Assembly: GCF_900112695.1 (NCBI RefSeq)
Contig: NZ_FOMT01000002.1
Location: forward strand, 1,164,492-1,228,491
Origin: Paenibacillus catalpae
Lineage (GTDB): Bacteria > Bacillota > Bacilli > Paenibacillales > Paenibacillaceae
Direction of reading: 5' to 3'
DNA: 64,000 bases
The notes under the pieces are model-generated. The model worked only from the letters and a program-made list of their open reading frames with translations. It made no database searches and was not told the origin of the DNA. Both the position numbers and the translations under genes were made by a program. Positions 42,724 through 51,153 of this stretch are shown here, in pieces. Every line of letters starts with the position of its first letter. Within the stretch, counting starts at the first letter, position 1.

Positions 42724-43263
42724 CTATTCCTTTAACCGTGTTGCTTCTTCTTCACGGCTGGCTTGCTTGCGATGCGCCAGACGGCTTGCAGCGGAAGCGG
42801 CAATGGCTCCAACGATATCATCCAGGAAGGTATGGATCTGACCATCGTTCTTGTCATTAAGCTTCTTCAGGATGCCGGGCTTCAGCTTGTCAATGTAGCC
42901 AAAGTTGGTAAATCCGATACTGCCATAAACATTAACAATAGATAAAGCTAATATTTCATCGCAGCCATACAGGCTTTCGTCATTTCTGACCATCTCTTGA
43001 AGAGGTGCCATCAGCTTGCCTTCCTCTGCCAGAAGATCAAGCTGGATGCCGGTAAGTACGGCATTCTGCACTTCTCTTTTGGACAGGACGGATTCGACAT
43101 GATTGATGCAATCGTCCAGTGTCAGTTCAGGATAATAATCCTTCTGCAGAAAATGAACGAGCTGCGCAATGGATGTTTTGGACACGCCTCGTTTTTCGAG
43201 CCATTCGTTTGTTGCGTCCGCAACCTCGCGGCTGTTCAAGCTGTAAGTGACTTGATTAAACAA
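42724..43263 (-). CDS. YutG/PgpA-like phosphatidylglycerophosphatase family protein (second copy)
   Basis: 179 aa, paralogous to the protein at 19116. The same blocks appear: NEWLEKRGVSKTSIAQLVHFLQ, LTLDDCINHVESVLSKREVQNAVLTGI, NDESLYGCDEILALSIVNVYGSIGFTNFGYIDK and IHTFLDDIVGAIAASAASRLAHRK. The N-terminus is longer (FNQVTYSLNSREVADATN) and the C-terminal tail is charged (EEEATRLKE). The family is linked to phosphatidylglycerol phosphate hydrolysis. It is monocistronic with its own terminator. Which of the two copies is the housekeeping one cannot be told. Confidence 0.82.
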   Translation of the reverse strand: MFNQVTYSLNSREVADATNEWLEKRGVSKTSIAQLVHFLQKDYYPELTLDDCINHVESVLSKREVQNAVLTGIQLDLLAEEGKLMAPLQEMVRNDESLYGCDEILALSIVNVYGSIGFTNFGYIDKLKPGILKKLNDKNDGQIHTFLDDIVGAIAASAASRLAHRKQASREEEATRLKE

Positions 43264-43395
43264 TTTGTTACCCCCTCAGATTTTGTGGACAAAACTGGTC
43301 TAAAAAAGGGAAGGGCTCGTATACATAGTACTACAAATCAACAAATGTACAAAGCCGCCGAACAGGCAATACCAAAATTTGGGGAGGAAAAAGTA

Positions 43396-44460
43396 ATGAC
43401 TCAAACAAAATGGATCCGCCGTGCAGCAATTTGCGGTGTGCTGGTATTTCCCATCCTTGCAACAGGATGCGGTTTGATCTCGCAGGATACAAAAGGGGAG
43501 ATCGACCCGCCGCAGCAGACGGAATCAACAGGTAGTGTAGATGGCACAAACACCGGACAGGCTGTATTGCCTGGACAAGATGATGATTCCAATCTGACGG
43601 TTTATCTGGAAGATCGCAACGGTTACTTGGCACCAGTATCATTGAAAGCTGCGCTTACCGAGAATGCAGTGGAAGAAGCCGGCAAAAAAGCGCTTGAAAT
43701 TATGGTGGACGGCGGAAGCTTCGCCAACCAGCTGCCGGAAGATTTCCGTGCGGTACTTCCAAAAGGCACTGAGGTGAAGTCGCTTACCATCGATCCAAAA
43801 AGCCAACTCGCAACCGTTGAATTTGGCGGAACATTCAGCGACTATCCGGCTACGGATGAGCGCACAATCGTAGAAGCCATTACTTGGACGTTGACGGCAA
43901 TGGGCGCAAAAGGCGTGGAACTATGGTATGACGGTGCCAAGCTGCCGGAGATGCCGCAAGACGGATTCCCGCTTGATGAGCCGCTTACACGTTCTGTAGG
44001 GATTAATTTGGAAGCCGCTGACGGAGTCAACTATTTGAACTCGACACCGGTTACACTGTACTTCTCTTCCCAAACTTCGAACGATGAACAATATTATGTA
44101 CCAGTTACCCGCTTGATTAACCGTACAGATGAGTCGGCTGCCAAAGCTGCACTTGAACAGCTGATTACCGGTCCGCTGAATGCGAAAAACCTGACAGCTG
44201 TACTGACCAATGACGTGGAAGTGACCAGCATTGATCAGAAGGATGATACGGTTACCGTTGACCTGAAGGATCAGGCGTTTGAACAAGGGCTTCCTGCTCC
44301 TGCCGAGATGCTCGAAGCAATCGTTCTGTCGGTGACGGAGAACACGGGCGCTTCCAAAGTTCAAATTACGCTTAACGGCCAAGCAGTCACAGATGAGAAC
44401 AATGTATCCTACAGCGAGCCGGTATCCCGTCCTCACCATGTGAATGCGATTAAAAGCTAA
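43396..44460 (+). CDS. gerM: GerM-like sporulation/germination lipoprotein
   Basis: 354 aa. The signal peptide (KWIRRAAICGVLVFPILATGC) has the lipidated Cys near residue 25, then a Gln/Thr/Gly-rich linker. Two GerM (SpoVS-like) domains follow: about 60-190 (LTVYLEDRNGYLAPVSLKAAL to VEAITWTLTAMGAKGVELWYDG) and about 205-345 (VTLYFSSQTSNDEQYYVPVTRLI to VTENTGASKVQITLNGQAV). GerM affects sporulation and cortex synthesis and is anchored outside the forespore membrane. ATG 43396 follows GGGGAGGAAA and fits the signal peptide. The order gerM-rph-rdgB is as in B. subtilis. Confidence 0.92.
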   Translation: MTQTKWIRRAAICGVLVFPILATGCGLISQDTKGEIDPPQQTESTGSVDGTNTGQAVLPGQDDDSNLTVYLEDRNGYLAPVSLKAALTENAVEEAGKKALEIMVDGGSFANQLPEDFRAVLPKGTEVKSLTIDPKSQLATVEFGGTFSDYPATDERTIVEAITWTLTAMGAKGVELWYDGAKLPEMPQDGFPLDEPLTRSVGINLEAADGVNYLNSTPVTLYFSSQTSNDEQYYVPVTRLINRTDESAAKAALEQLITGPLNAKNLTAVLTNDVEVTSIDQKDDTVTVDLKDQAFEQGLPAPAEMLEAIVLSVTENTGASKVQITLNGQAVTDENNVSYSEPVSRPHHVNAIKS

Positions 44461-44488
44461 GACAACTTTACCAATGACAGAAACAAGT

Positions 44489-44533
44489 GCAGCTCCGCTT
44501 GGTCTAAAAGACCTGGCGGGGCTGCTTTTTTTG
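44489..44533 (+). terminator. Intrinsic terminator of gerM
   Basis: GCAGCTCCGC-TT-GGTC and GACC-TG-GCGGGGCTGC form a long stem followed by T7, so rph must have its own promoter or rely on read-through. Confidence 0.88.
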
Positions 44534-44641
44534 TCCGGGAACATAAAAGATGCTTTTCATAAGTCACTTTGGTAAAATAGGAAAGATTGCAAAGCCAATA
44601 CACACATAAGCTAAAGCGAAAGATGCAGGAGGAACATAAGG

Positions 44642-45379
44642 ATGCGAACAGACGGTCGGCAACCGAACCAGCTTCGGCCGGTTACGATAACGACAGGCGT
44701 TAATAAATATGCGGAGGGCTCCGTTCTTATCGAAGTTGGCGAGACAAAGGTTATTTGTACGGCCAGCGTTGAGGAGCGGGTACCGCCATTCATGAAAGGG
44801 CAAGGCAAGGGCTGGATTACCGCTGAATACGCGATGCTGCCTCGCGCAACGCATTCCCGCAACCATCGGGAGGCGGCTAAAGGCAAGCTGTCGGGCCGTA
44901 CGATGGAAATACAGCGTTTGATTGGACGTGCGCTGCGTTCGATCGTCGATCTGCAGGCGCTTGGCGAACGTACGATTACACTTGATTGCGATGTAATCCA
45001 GGCTGACGGCGGCACACGAACCACGTCCATTACAGGTGCATTTGTAGCCCTCTGCCTTGCGGTTAACAAGCTGTCGAAAACAACGCAGTTTGCAAAATAT
45101 CCGATTACCGATTTTCTTGCCTCGGTAAGCGTTGGCGTTATTCAGGAACGGGCGCTGCTTGATTTGAATTACGAAGAAGACTCCAAGGCGAAGGTCGATA
45201 TGAATGTGGTAATGACCGGAAACGGTAAATTTGTCGAGCTGCAGGGCACTGGCGAAGATTCTCCGTTCTCGCGCGAGGAGCTGAACAAGCTTTTGGAATT
45301 GGCAGAAGGCGGTATCGAGGAACTGATCGAGATGCAGCGTGCTGCATTAGGAGAGTTTGCGGACCGGATCGGAGGGTGA
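44642..45379 (+). CDS. rph: Ribonuclease PH
   Basis: 245 aa phosphorolytic 3'-5' exoribonuclease that trims tRNA precursors. It starts [19 protein letters not shown] and contains [98 protein letters not shown] and [30 protein letters not shown] with the phosphate site. AGGAGG lies nine bases before the ATG. The rdgB ribosome site is within its end. Confidence 0.96.
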   Translation: MRTDGRQPNQLRPVTITTGVNKYAEGSVLIEVGETKVICTASVEERVPPFMKGQGKGWITAEYAMLPRATHSRNHREAAKGKLSGRTMEIQRLIGRALRSIVDLQALGERTITLDCDVIQADGGTRTTSITGAFVALCLAVNKLSKTTQFAKYPITDFLASVSVGVIQERALLDLNYEEDSKAKVDMNVVMTGNGKFVELQGTGEDSPFSREELNKLLELAEGGIEELIEMQRAALGEFADRIGG

Positions 45380-45383
45380 ACAA

Positions 45384-46019
45384 GTGACGCAGCCTATATT
45401 AATCGCGACCAAAAATGAGGGCAAGGTGAAGGAATTCGCCCATGCTTTTGCGAAGCTTGGGCGAACGGTTGTCAGCCTGAACGAATACCCAGCCTTCCCC
45501 GATATTGTGGAAGACGGGGATACGTTCTCTGCCAATGCCCGCATTAAAGCAAAAGCGGCCGGCGATGCGTTTCAGGTACCGGTGCTTGCGGATGATTCCG
45601 GCCTGCGTGTCGCTGCGCTTGGCGGCGCTCCCGGAGTTTACTCAGCCCGTTATTCGGGCGAAGGCGCCACGGATGCCTCTAACAACGCCAAGCTGCTGGA
45701 AGAACTCAAGCGCTTGAACGCTACGGATGCCGCAGAGCCGCTTGCCGACGGTACGCGTCTGCTTAGTCCTGCTCAATTCGTCTGCGTGCTGGCTTTGTAT
45801 GATCCAGCCACCGGCGAGTTTATGGAGTCGGAAGGCACAGTAGACGGCTTTATTGCCGAGCGTCCGCGCGGCGAAGGCGGATTCGGCTATGATCCGTTAT
45901 TCTGGCTTCCTCAGCTTAGCCGCTCCATGGCGGAATTGTCCAAGGAAGAAAAGCAGGCGATCAGCCACCGCGGCAATGCTCTCGCGAAGCTTGTTGAGAA
46001 GCTGGAGACAAACGAGTAA
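45384..46019 (+). CDS. rdgB: XTP/dITP diphosphatase (RdgB/YsnA)
   Basis: 211 aa Ham1-type pyrophosphatase that removes non-canonical purine nucleotides. Motifs: ILIATKNEGKVKEFAHAF, VEDGDTFSANARIKAKAAG, VLADDSGLRVAALGGAPGVYSARYSGEGATDASNNAKLL and GEGGFGYDPLFWLPQLSRSMAELSKEEKQAISHRGNAL. There is a small Ala/Asp-rich insertion near DAAEPLADGTRLL. GTG 45384 follows GGAGGG with seven-base spacing, five bases after the rph stop. Confidence 0.94.
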   Translation: MTQPILIATKNEGKVKEFAHAFAKLGRTVVSLNEYPAFPDIVEDGDTFSANARIKAKAAGDAFQVPVLADDSGLRVAALGGAPGVYSARYSGEGATDASNNAKLLEELKRLNATDAAEPLADGTRLLSPAQFVCVLALYDPATGEFMESEGTVDGFIAERPRGEGGFGYDPLFWLPQLSRSMAELSKEEKQAISHRGNALAKLVEKLETNE

Positions 46020-46024
46020 CGCAA

Positions 46025-46064
46025 AAAAGCGTCACAGGAAAATCACCTGTGACGCTTTTTTTTT
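46025..46064. terminator. Terminator of rdgB, near-symmetrical
   Basis: AAGCGTCACAGG and CCTGTGACGCTT are a perfect 12-bp pair with A-rich and T9 flanks, so it could also serve leftward transcripts from asnB. Confidence 0.9.
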
Positions 46065-46129
46065 CAATAAAGAGTTGGGTGAGCGGAGCAATCGAATGTG
46101 CAGCGATTAAACAGCTTCTATCTGCACAT

Positions 46130-47974
46130 TCATTTAACGCTTACTCCATACTCTTTCAGCCATGTGTTCACCTGATACAAATAAGCAAACAGCTGCGGCC
46201 CCGACATCAGCTGACCAAACCAAGGAATATTCGATTTGGCCGAATCCGACTCCGCCAGCTCTCTTACTTTGCTCACGTTAATGAGCGGAAGAAGAGGGGA
46301 GGACGGATCGTTTAATATATCCAGCAGCAGGCCTTTGACGGCCGATAGATAATTCGGGTTATGCGTTTTTGGATACGGGCTTTTCTTGCGAGTCAGTACA
46401 TCCTCGGGAAGCACGCCTTTTAACGCTCGGCGAAGGATGCCCTTCTCGCGGTCGCCAGCCGTCTTGATCTCCCACGGGATATTCCAGACGTACTGCACAA
46501 GCCGGTGGTCGCAGAACGGGACCCTGACCTCAAGGCCGGCCGCCATGCTCATCCGGTCCTTCCGGTCAAGCAGAGTCGGCATGAAGCGGGTAATGTTCAA
46601 ATAAGACATTTTGCGCATTTTGCGAACCGTTTCGGATTCCCCATCCAGATGCGGCACTTCGGCAATAGCCTGCGCATAACGGTCACCGATATAATCAAGC
46701 GGCTTGATCCATGCAGCCACATCGGGCGCAAGCAGATCCGCACGCATGGAAGATGCGAGGGACCATGGGAACGTATTGGCGCTCAGCGCCTCCTCGCGGT
46801 GGAACCAAGGATAACCGCCAAAGATCTCATCTGCTGCTTCACCGGATATCGCAACCGTAGCGCCTTTTTTGATCTCCCGGCAAAACAGCAGGAGGGAGGC
46901 GTCTACGTCGGCCATGCCGGGCAAATCACGAGCTAATGTAGCGTCCCTAAGCGCACCAACCAGCTCCGGCGTATCGAACTGAATGGGGTGATGGATCGTG
47001 CTTAAATGACTGGTCATCCGCTCGATCCATGGCGCATCGCTGTTCGGCTGGAAGGCATGCGCCTTGAAATGCTTATCGTTATCCCTGTAATCGACGGAAT
47101 ACGTATGAACATTGCCTTGGCCGGTCTGCTCGTAATACCGCACGGCAAGCGTGGTTAATGCGCTGGAGTCAAGCCCTCCGGAGAGCAGCGTTCCAACTGG
47201 CACATCCGATACAAGCTGGCGTTCCGTTGTATCTTTAAGGAGCTCGCGGACATGCTCGGCTGTAGTGTCTGCATCCTCCTCATGAGGAAAGCTCTCGAGG
47301 CTCCAATATTTTGTTTTTCGGCTGCCGGTACGGTTAACCGTCATACATTGACCCGGAAGCAGCTCGGTAATATTCTTATAAACCCCTTGGCCGGGGGTAC
47401 GGGCCGGGCCGATAATAAAAATTTCCGCTATTCCTTCCGCCCCTACTTCGGCTTTCACGGACGGATGGGCGAGGATCGCCTTTGGCTCCGAGCCAAAAAT
47501 AAAAAGTCCATCCGCAAAGCTGATGAACAACGGTTTTACTCCCAGTCGGTCGCGGGCCAAGAACAGCTCCTGCTCGGTAACGTCCCATATCGCAAAAGCG
47601 AAGATGCCGTTAAACCGTTCCACGCATGCTTTTCCCCATTCCATAAAAGACACAAGCAGCACTTCCGTATCGCAATGGGTCATAAAGGTTCTGCCGCGGT
47701 CCTCCAGTTCCTTCCTTAATTCAAGCGCGTTGTAAAGCTCGCCGTTATAGACAACGACATATGTGTCATCGCCCGAGCGCCGAATCATCGGCTGAGCGCC
47801 ATTCTCGGGATCAATAACGCTGAGCCTGCGGTGGCCAAGCGCACAATTGGGCGAAATCCATGTACCCGACGCATCAGGACCGCGCAGCGATAATGTTTCT
47901 GTCATTTTAATCAGGCTGCTGCTGTCTTGGGTTAAATCCCGGGTCCAATCAATCCAGCCGGTTATTCCACACAT
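46130..47974 (-). CDS. asnB: Asparagine synthase (glutamine-hydrolysing), AsnO-like
   Basis: 614 aa. The N-terminal nucleophile Cys2 (MCGITGWID) heads a glutamine amidotransferase domain with SLRGPDASGTW, GHRRLSVIDPENGAQPM, VVYNGELYNALELR and CDTEVLL. The synthetase half has the PP-loop VPVGTLLSGGLDSSALTTLAV and SGEAADEIFGGYPWFHREE. It ends with RKKSPYPKTHNPNYL and WFGQLMSGPQLFAYL. Length and blocks match B. subtilis AsnO (YisO), the sporulation-linked paralogue, better than vegetative AsnB, so asnO may be the better name. No T-box is seen upstream. Confidence 0.93.
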   Translation of the reverse strand: MCGITGWIDWTRDLTQDSSSLIKMTETLSLRGPDASGTWISPNCALGHRRLSVIDPENGAQPMIRRSGDDTYVVVYNGELYNALELRKELEDRGRTFMTHCDTEVLLVSFMEWGKACVERFNGIFAFAIWDVTEQELFLARDRLGVKPLFISFADGLFIFGSEPKAILAHPSVKAEVGAEGIAEIFIIGPARTPGQGVYKNITELLPGQCMTVNRTGSRKTKYWSLESFPHEEDADTTAEHVRELLKDTTERQLVSDVPVGTLLSGGLDSSALTTLAVRYYEQTGQGNVHTYSVDYRDNDKHFKAHAFQPNSDAPWIERMTSHLSTIHHPIQFDTPELVGALRDATLARDLPGMADVDASLLLFCREIKKGATVAISGEAADEIFGGYPWFHREEALSANTFPWSLASSMRADLLAPDVAAWIKPLDYIGDRYAQAIAEVPHLDGESETVRKMRKMSYLNITRFMPTLLDRKDRMSMAAGLEVRVPFCDHRLVQYVWNIPWEIKTAGDREKGILRRALKGVLPEDVLTRKKSPYPKTHNPNYLSAVKGLLLDILNDPSSPLLPLINVSKVRELAESDSAKSNIPWFGQLMSGPQLFAYLYQVNTWLKEYGVSVK

Positions 47975-48106
47975 AGTCTCATTCCTCTCTTCTGCTGGAC
48001 TCCTGTAGCGATAATATCCGTTATATGCGGAAAAAAGGGATAAAATGTCTGTCCGCCGGGGGATGCTAGAAGAGCATGTTTGTAAAAAGGAGCTGAAGAT
48101 ACACCT

Positions 48107-48448
48107 ATGTCAGGCGATGAGCGTAAAAAATACTATGTTTCGGTCCAGGCCGGACAAATTTTGCAGGATCAGGGAGCGGCTTCCTACGAGCTTGAGATTA
48201 CGGCAAATGATGAGGAATTTAACCAGCTGCAGGTCATGTTCGAGGATTTATCCAGCATGGATAATGCGATAACCGGTCATTACAATTATGTGGTCGGTCT
48301 TCTGCAGGATGAACCCAACGACAGCCGGATGAACGCCGGGTATGACGCGATTCTCCGCGATATCTATCTGTTTATTCATGAGCATGGGACTGCTGCAACC
48401 CGTATGCATGTGGAGTCTATGGGCTTCCTGGATCCAGGCCGATTATAA
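48107..48448 (+). CDS. Conserved hypothetical protein
   Basis: 113 aa, soluble, acidic. It begins MSGDERKKYYVSVQAGQILQDQG, then ASYELEITANDEEFNQLQVMFEDLSSMD (beta strand and helix), and a helical second half (ILRDIYLFIHEHGTAATRMHVESMGFL). The only Shine-Dalgarno-like site (AAAGGAGC) is about 14 bases ahead of the ATG. A terminator follows. No family is recognised; it stands alone between asnB and the P-loop kinase gene. Confidence 0.72.
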   Translation: MSGDERKKYYVSVQAGQILQDQGAASYELEITANDEEFNQLQVMFEDLSSMDNAITGHYNYVVGLLQDEPNDSRMNAGYDAILRDIYLFIHEHGTAATRMHVESMGFLDPGRL

Positions 48449-48461
48449 GGATGAACTCCCG

Positions 48462-48518
48462 AGGATAATGAACTCTCCGGAAGCGGCTCGAGCGCTTGGA
48501 GGTTATTATCCTTTTTTT
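48462..48518 (+). terminator. Terminator after the 48107 gene
   Basis: GGATAAT and ATTATCC pair around a structured loop of about 36 bases, followed by T7. Confidence 0.75.
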
Positions 48519-48630
48519 GTAAGCCGCGTGTCGGAATGTAACGTTTTTTGTAACCTTTGTGATACCTTTATTAGTAAAGGAGTGGTACAATGGGAGGATA
48601 AAACTAGTTATATGTTGGAGGCATCAGGCA

Positions 48631-49236
48631 TTGCAAAAGTTAGTGTTTTTCGTAGGTGTTGCGGGTACAGGCAAAACAACCGTGGCGAGAAAGCTCTCGG
48701 AACGTATTCCGGCTGCTTTTCTGGATCGTGATACGGTAGGAGGCAGATTTGTTGAGGCGATGCTGGAGCGCAACGGACTCGACAAAAATGACCGTGATTC
48801 GGATTTTTACAAACAAAACCTTCGTGATTTGGAATATGACACAACCAAAGATATTTGTATCGAGAATCTGTCAGCCGGTCAAAACGTCTTTATGATCTCT
48901 CCTTTTACGGCAGAGCTTAAAAATAAAGCTTGGATTGAAGAAGTGCTTAGCGCTGCAGGGCTGACAAAAGAACAAGTCGATGTCAAGGTGATCGTGGTTA
49001 CTCTCGACAACATCGAGCTGCAGAAGAATCGCATTATCGGACGTCATACCGATCGCGACCAATGGAAGCTCGATAACTGGTCGCACTTCGAGAAACGCGT
49101 GGCGTTTGTTCCTGATATCAACTGGGATATCCCGCAATCATCCATTCTTATTTATGATAACAGCGGCGAGATGACGGCAGAGCAGGTCGAAAATCTGTAT
49201 CAATTTGTAGCTAATAAAACCGCTACAACCGTATAA
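48631..49236 (+). CDS. AAA-type P-loop kinase / ATP-binding protein
   Basis: 201 aa. It begins LQKLVFFVGVAGTGKTTVARKLSERIPAAFLDRDTVGG, with Walker A GVAGTGKTT at about residues 9-17 and an acidic DRD pair beyond, as in small P-loop kinases (zeta-toxin/gluconate-kinase-like). Later blocks are VFMISPFTAELKNKAWIEEVL, VKVIVVTLDNIELQKNRIIGRHTDRDQWKLDNW (lid with Arg residues) and ILIYDNSGEMTAEQV. TTG 48631 with GGAGG ten bases ahead is chosen; an upstream in-frame start lacks a site and would add unlike sequence. The substrate is unknown. Confidence 0.8.
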   Translation: MQKLVFFVGVAGTGKTTVARKLSERIPAAFLDRDTVGGRFVEAMLERNGLDKNDRDSDFYKQNLRDLEYDTTKDICIENLSAGQNVFMISPFTAELKNKAWIEEVLSAAGLTKEQVDVKVIVVTLDNIELQKNRIIGRHTDRDQWKLDNWSHFEKRVAFVPDINWDIPQSSILIYDNSGEMTAEQVENLYQFVANKTATTV

Positions 49237-49244
49237 GAGCTGGC

Positions 49245-49280
49245 AAGACGATGCCTTTTTCAGGGGCTTCGTCTTTTTTT
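49245..49280 (+). terminator. Terminator of the P-loop kinase gene
   Basis: AAGACGA-GCC and GG-TTCGTCTT pair around TTTTTCA, followed by T7. Confidence 0.8.
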
Positions 49281-49360
49281 ATGCGATTTTCGAAGATGAA
49301 CAAAAACAAAGGAGATGAACGATTTATTCTAAATAAATCCAATTTGGCGGGGGCGAAGAC

Positions 49361-49407
49361 AGCAAACACCCGCAAACCCTTGATGAATCAAGGGTTGTGG
49401 GTGTTCC
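49361..49407 (-). terminator. Terminator of the nitroreductase gene; near-copy of the tRNA-Arg terminator
   Basis: The minus-strand hairpin ACACCC-CAA-CCTTGAT and its complement ends GGGTGTTTGCT. It shares AGCAAA, CCCGCAA, CTTGAT-AATCAAGGGTT with the hairpin at 50762-50811, in the same orientation. Confidence 0.7.
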
Positions 49408-49420
49408 TATTGCCGCCTTC

Positions 49421-50092
49421 TTAATGTACCCATTCCACGACTTCATCTATAGGACGTCGAGCTTGTGGATGTTTAGGATCAGCTGCGCGATAGCCGAAAG
49501 TCACCATGACGGACAAATCGTACACCTCATCATCCAGAACGCCCGCATCCTTCAACACTTTTGTCACTTTTTCTTTATTGAATCCTTCCATTGGACAGGA
49601 ATCGATGCCAATTTGCGCAGCAGCCGTCATCATATTTGCAAGCGGAATATACGTTTGCTTGGAAGCCCAATCAATTAACGTTCTCTCATTGTCAAGAATG
49701 TGAAGATCATTTTCCTGAAATTCTTTGTACACAACCGGTATTGTCTTAAAGGCTTCATCAGACAGGCCCTTAACTTTCTTATAAATGTATTCTACATATT
49801 TGGAATCATATCTTACATCTTTACGGGCAAGAAGAATAACAAGGTGACTCGCTGTTGGAAGTTGTCCTTTACCGCCGAATGCAACTTCACGAATTTTTGT
49901 TCTGATTTCTTCGTTTTGAACAACCAGGAACTTCCAAGCCTCAAACCCTACTGAACTTGGGGAGAGTCTTCCCGTCTCCAGTATAAACTGAAAATCCTCA
50001 TCCGGAATTTTTCGATTGGGATCAAATTCTTTTGTTGCATGCCGAAAGGCGAAAGCATCCAGAATTTCTTTCTTTTTTAGTGCAGTATTCAT
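49421..50092 (-). CDS. Nitroreductase family NAD(P)H-dependent oxidoreductase
   Basis: 223 aa FMN-dependent family. FMN-binding blocks are AFAFRHATKEFDPNRKIP (R-x-x-x-K/R start), LETGRLSPSSVGFEAWKFLVVQ and a C-terminal VMVTFGYRAADPKHPQARRPIDEVVEWV. The central block MMTAAAQIGIDSCPMEGFNKEKV is also typical. Such enzymes reduce nitro compounds and quinones and are often induced by electrophiles. It diverges from an HxlR regulator gene, like the YodB-controlled nitroreductase genes of B. subtilis. A GGAAGG site precedes the ATG. Confidence 0.92.
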   Translation of the reverse strand: MNTALKKKEILDAFAFRHATKEFDPNRKIPDEDFQFILETGRLSPSSVGFEAWKFLVVQNEEIRTKIREVAFGGKGQLPTASHLVILLARKDVRYDSKYVEYIYKKVKGLSDEAFKTIPVVYKEFQENDLHILDNERTLIDWASKQTYIPLANMMTAAAQIGIDSCPMEGFNKEKVTKVLKDAGVLDDEVYDLSVMVTFGYRAADPKHPQARRPIDEVVEWVH

Positions 50093-50223
50093 CGTTAAAG
50101 TCTTCCTTCCTTGTTTAAAGAATAGACATTGCTATTCAACGCGTTGACAGTTTAGATATTACATTCAAGCATAAATTCCAACAAGTACGCACAATTTTGT
50201 AGTATAATATCAATATTGTTATA

Positions 50224-50243
50224 TAGTATTAAAAATGATACTA
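50224..50243. promoter_or_regulatory. Candidate HxlR operator
   Basis: TAGTAT (50224-50229) and ATACTA (50238-50243) form a perfect 6-bp inverted repeat with an 8-base spacer in the nitroreductase/hxlR intergenic region. TAGTAT-type dyads resemble the YodB/HxlR sites of B. subtilis. A further TAGTATAATAT lies about 30 bases to the left. Confidence 0.5.
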
Positions 50244-50298
50244 ATAGAACGGCTAGGATAATGCAGGTACAGTTTCAATACAAAGGAGTCTTCTAGTC

Positions 50299-50700
50299 AT
50301 GGACAATAAAACGGATATCATTAATTTTGGATGCCCGGTGACAGTCACAGTAGATGTTATCGGAGGTAAATGGAAAGGCGTTATCTTGTATCATTTAACG
50401 GATGGGCCTAAACGGTTCAACGAGCTGCGGAGACTATTTCCCAAAATAACGCAGCGCATGCTTACGCTGCAGTTGAGGGAATTAGAAAGTGACGGCGTTA
50501 TACACAGAGAAATTTACAAGGAAATACCGCCAAGGGTAGAGTACTCGCTTACGGCTTTTGGAGAAACTTTAATGCCGCTAATCGTTCTTATGAGGAACTG
50601 GGGCGAGACATATGAGAAGACCGTTTTATCAAATCGTGAATCAAATAACATAATGACGAGAAATAGTACGGCTATAAGCAGCTGTGTGGTTGAAGCTTGA
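50299..50700 (+). CDS. HxlR-family transcriptional regulator
   Basis: 133 aa winged-helix protein: INFGCPVTVTVDVIGGKWKGVILYHLTDGPKRFNELRRLFPKITQRMLTLQLRELESDGVIHREIY, the full HxlR core, then YSLTAFGETLMPLIVLMRNWGETYEK. Cys12 sits at the place of the conserved redox-sensing N-terminal Cys of YodB, and a second Cys lies near the C-terminus. It is divergent from the nitroreductase gene and very probably represses it, being released by thiol-reactive quinones or diamide. AAAGGAG precedes the ATG. Confidence 0.93.
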   Translation: MDNKTDIINFGCPVTVTVDVIGGKWKGVILYHLTDGPKRFNELRRLFPKITQRMLTLQLRELESDGVIHREIYKEIPPRVEYSLTAFGETLMPLIVLMRNWGETYEKTVLSNRESNNIMTRNSTAISSCVVEA

Positions 50701-50761
50701 CGTCTGGGATCAGCTGTGAGTATACGTGGCCTGCAAAAAAGATCAGCTCTATCCGACAGCA

Positions 50762-50811
50762 AGCAAAAAACCCGCAACACCTTGATAAATCAAGGGTTTG
50801 CGGGTTTGTTA
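50762..50811 (-). terminator. Terminator of tRNA-Arg
   Basis: On the minus strand CCCGCAA-CCCTTGAT and ATCAAGG-TTGCGGG form a long stem followed by TTTTTTGCT, 13 bases past the tRNA 3' end. Confidence 0.85.
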
Positions 50812-50823
50812 TTTGTAGGTAAA

Positions 50824-50900
50824 TGGCGTCCCAGGAGGGATTCGAACCCCCGACCGCACGCTTAGAAGGCGTGTGCTCTATCCGGCTGAGCTACTGGGAC
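50824..50900 (-). tRNA. tRNA-Arg (anticodon UCU)
   Basis: The minus strand folds as a full cloverleaf: acceptor GTCCCAG/CTGGGAC, D-arm GCTCAGCCGGATAGAGC, anticodon stem CACGC/GCGTG with loop CTTCTAA (anticodon TCT, reading AGA), T-arm GGGGG-TTCGAAT-CCCTC, discriminator G and encoded CCA (50826-50824). It is a single tRNA gene with its own promoter and terminator. Confidence 0.97.
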
Positions 50901-50911
50901 ACGTAAGAATG

Positions 50912-50941
50912 AGTATAGCATGTAACTTCTAGTCTTGGCAA
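50912..50941 (-). promoter_or_regulatory. Promoter of tRNA-Arg
   Basis: On the minus strand -35 TTGCCA (50941-50936) and -10 TATACT (50917-50912) are 18 bases apart, 11 bases before the tRNA 5' end. Confidence 0.7.
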
Positions 50942-51153
50942 TAGCTAATTTGAAAAAGTTTGACGCAAGTGACGGGAAGCGATTCCTTGCCGAGGGGTAT
51001 CGGAATCTGGCGTTCTGCCATTAACTGCGCCCGTTAATAAAATTCGCTTGGTAAATATAGCATACACTCATCCGGAAAATCAAGACTGGAGGTTGGTAGT
51101 TTTTATATTAGCGGGTTCCGTGATATAATCGAACGCAAGCAATAGGCAGACGA

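Noticed and set aside
47975-48106. T-box leader for the asparagine synthetase gene
   Set aside because: The upstream region is short and shows neither the conserved T-box sequence nor an antiterminator/terminator pair.
50824-50900. Truncated or duplicated tRNA copy left of the nitroreductase gene as an attachment site
   Set aside because: Only the terminator hairpin is repeated at 49361-49407; no part of the tRNA itself is found there, so no proper att site can be claimed.
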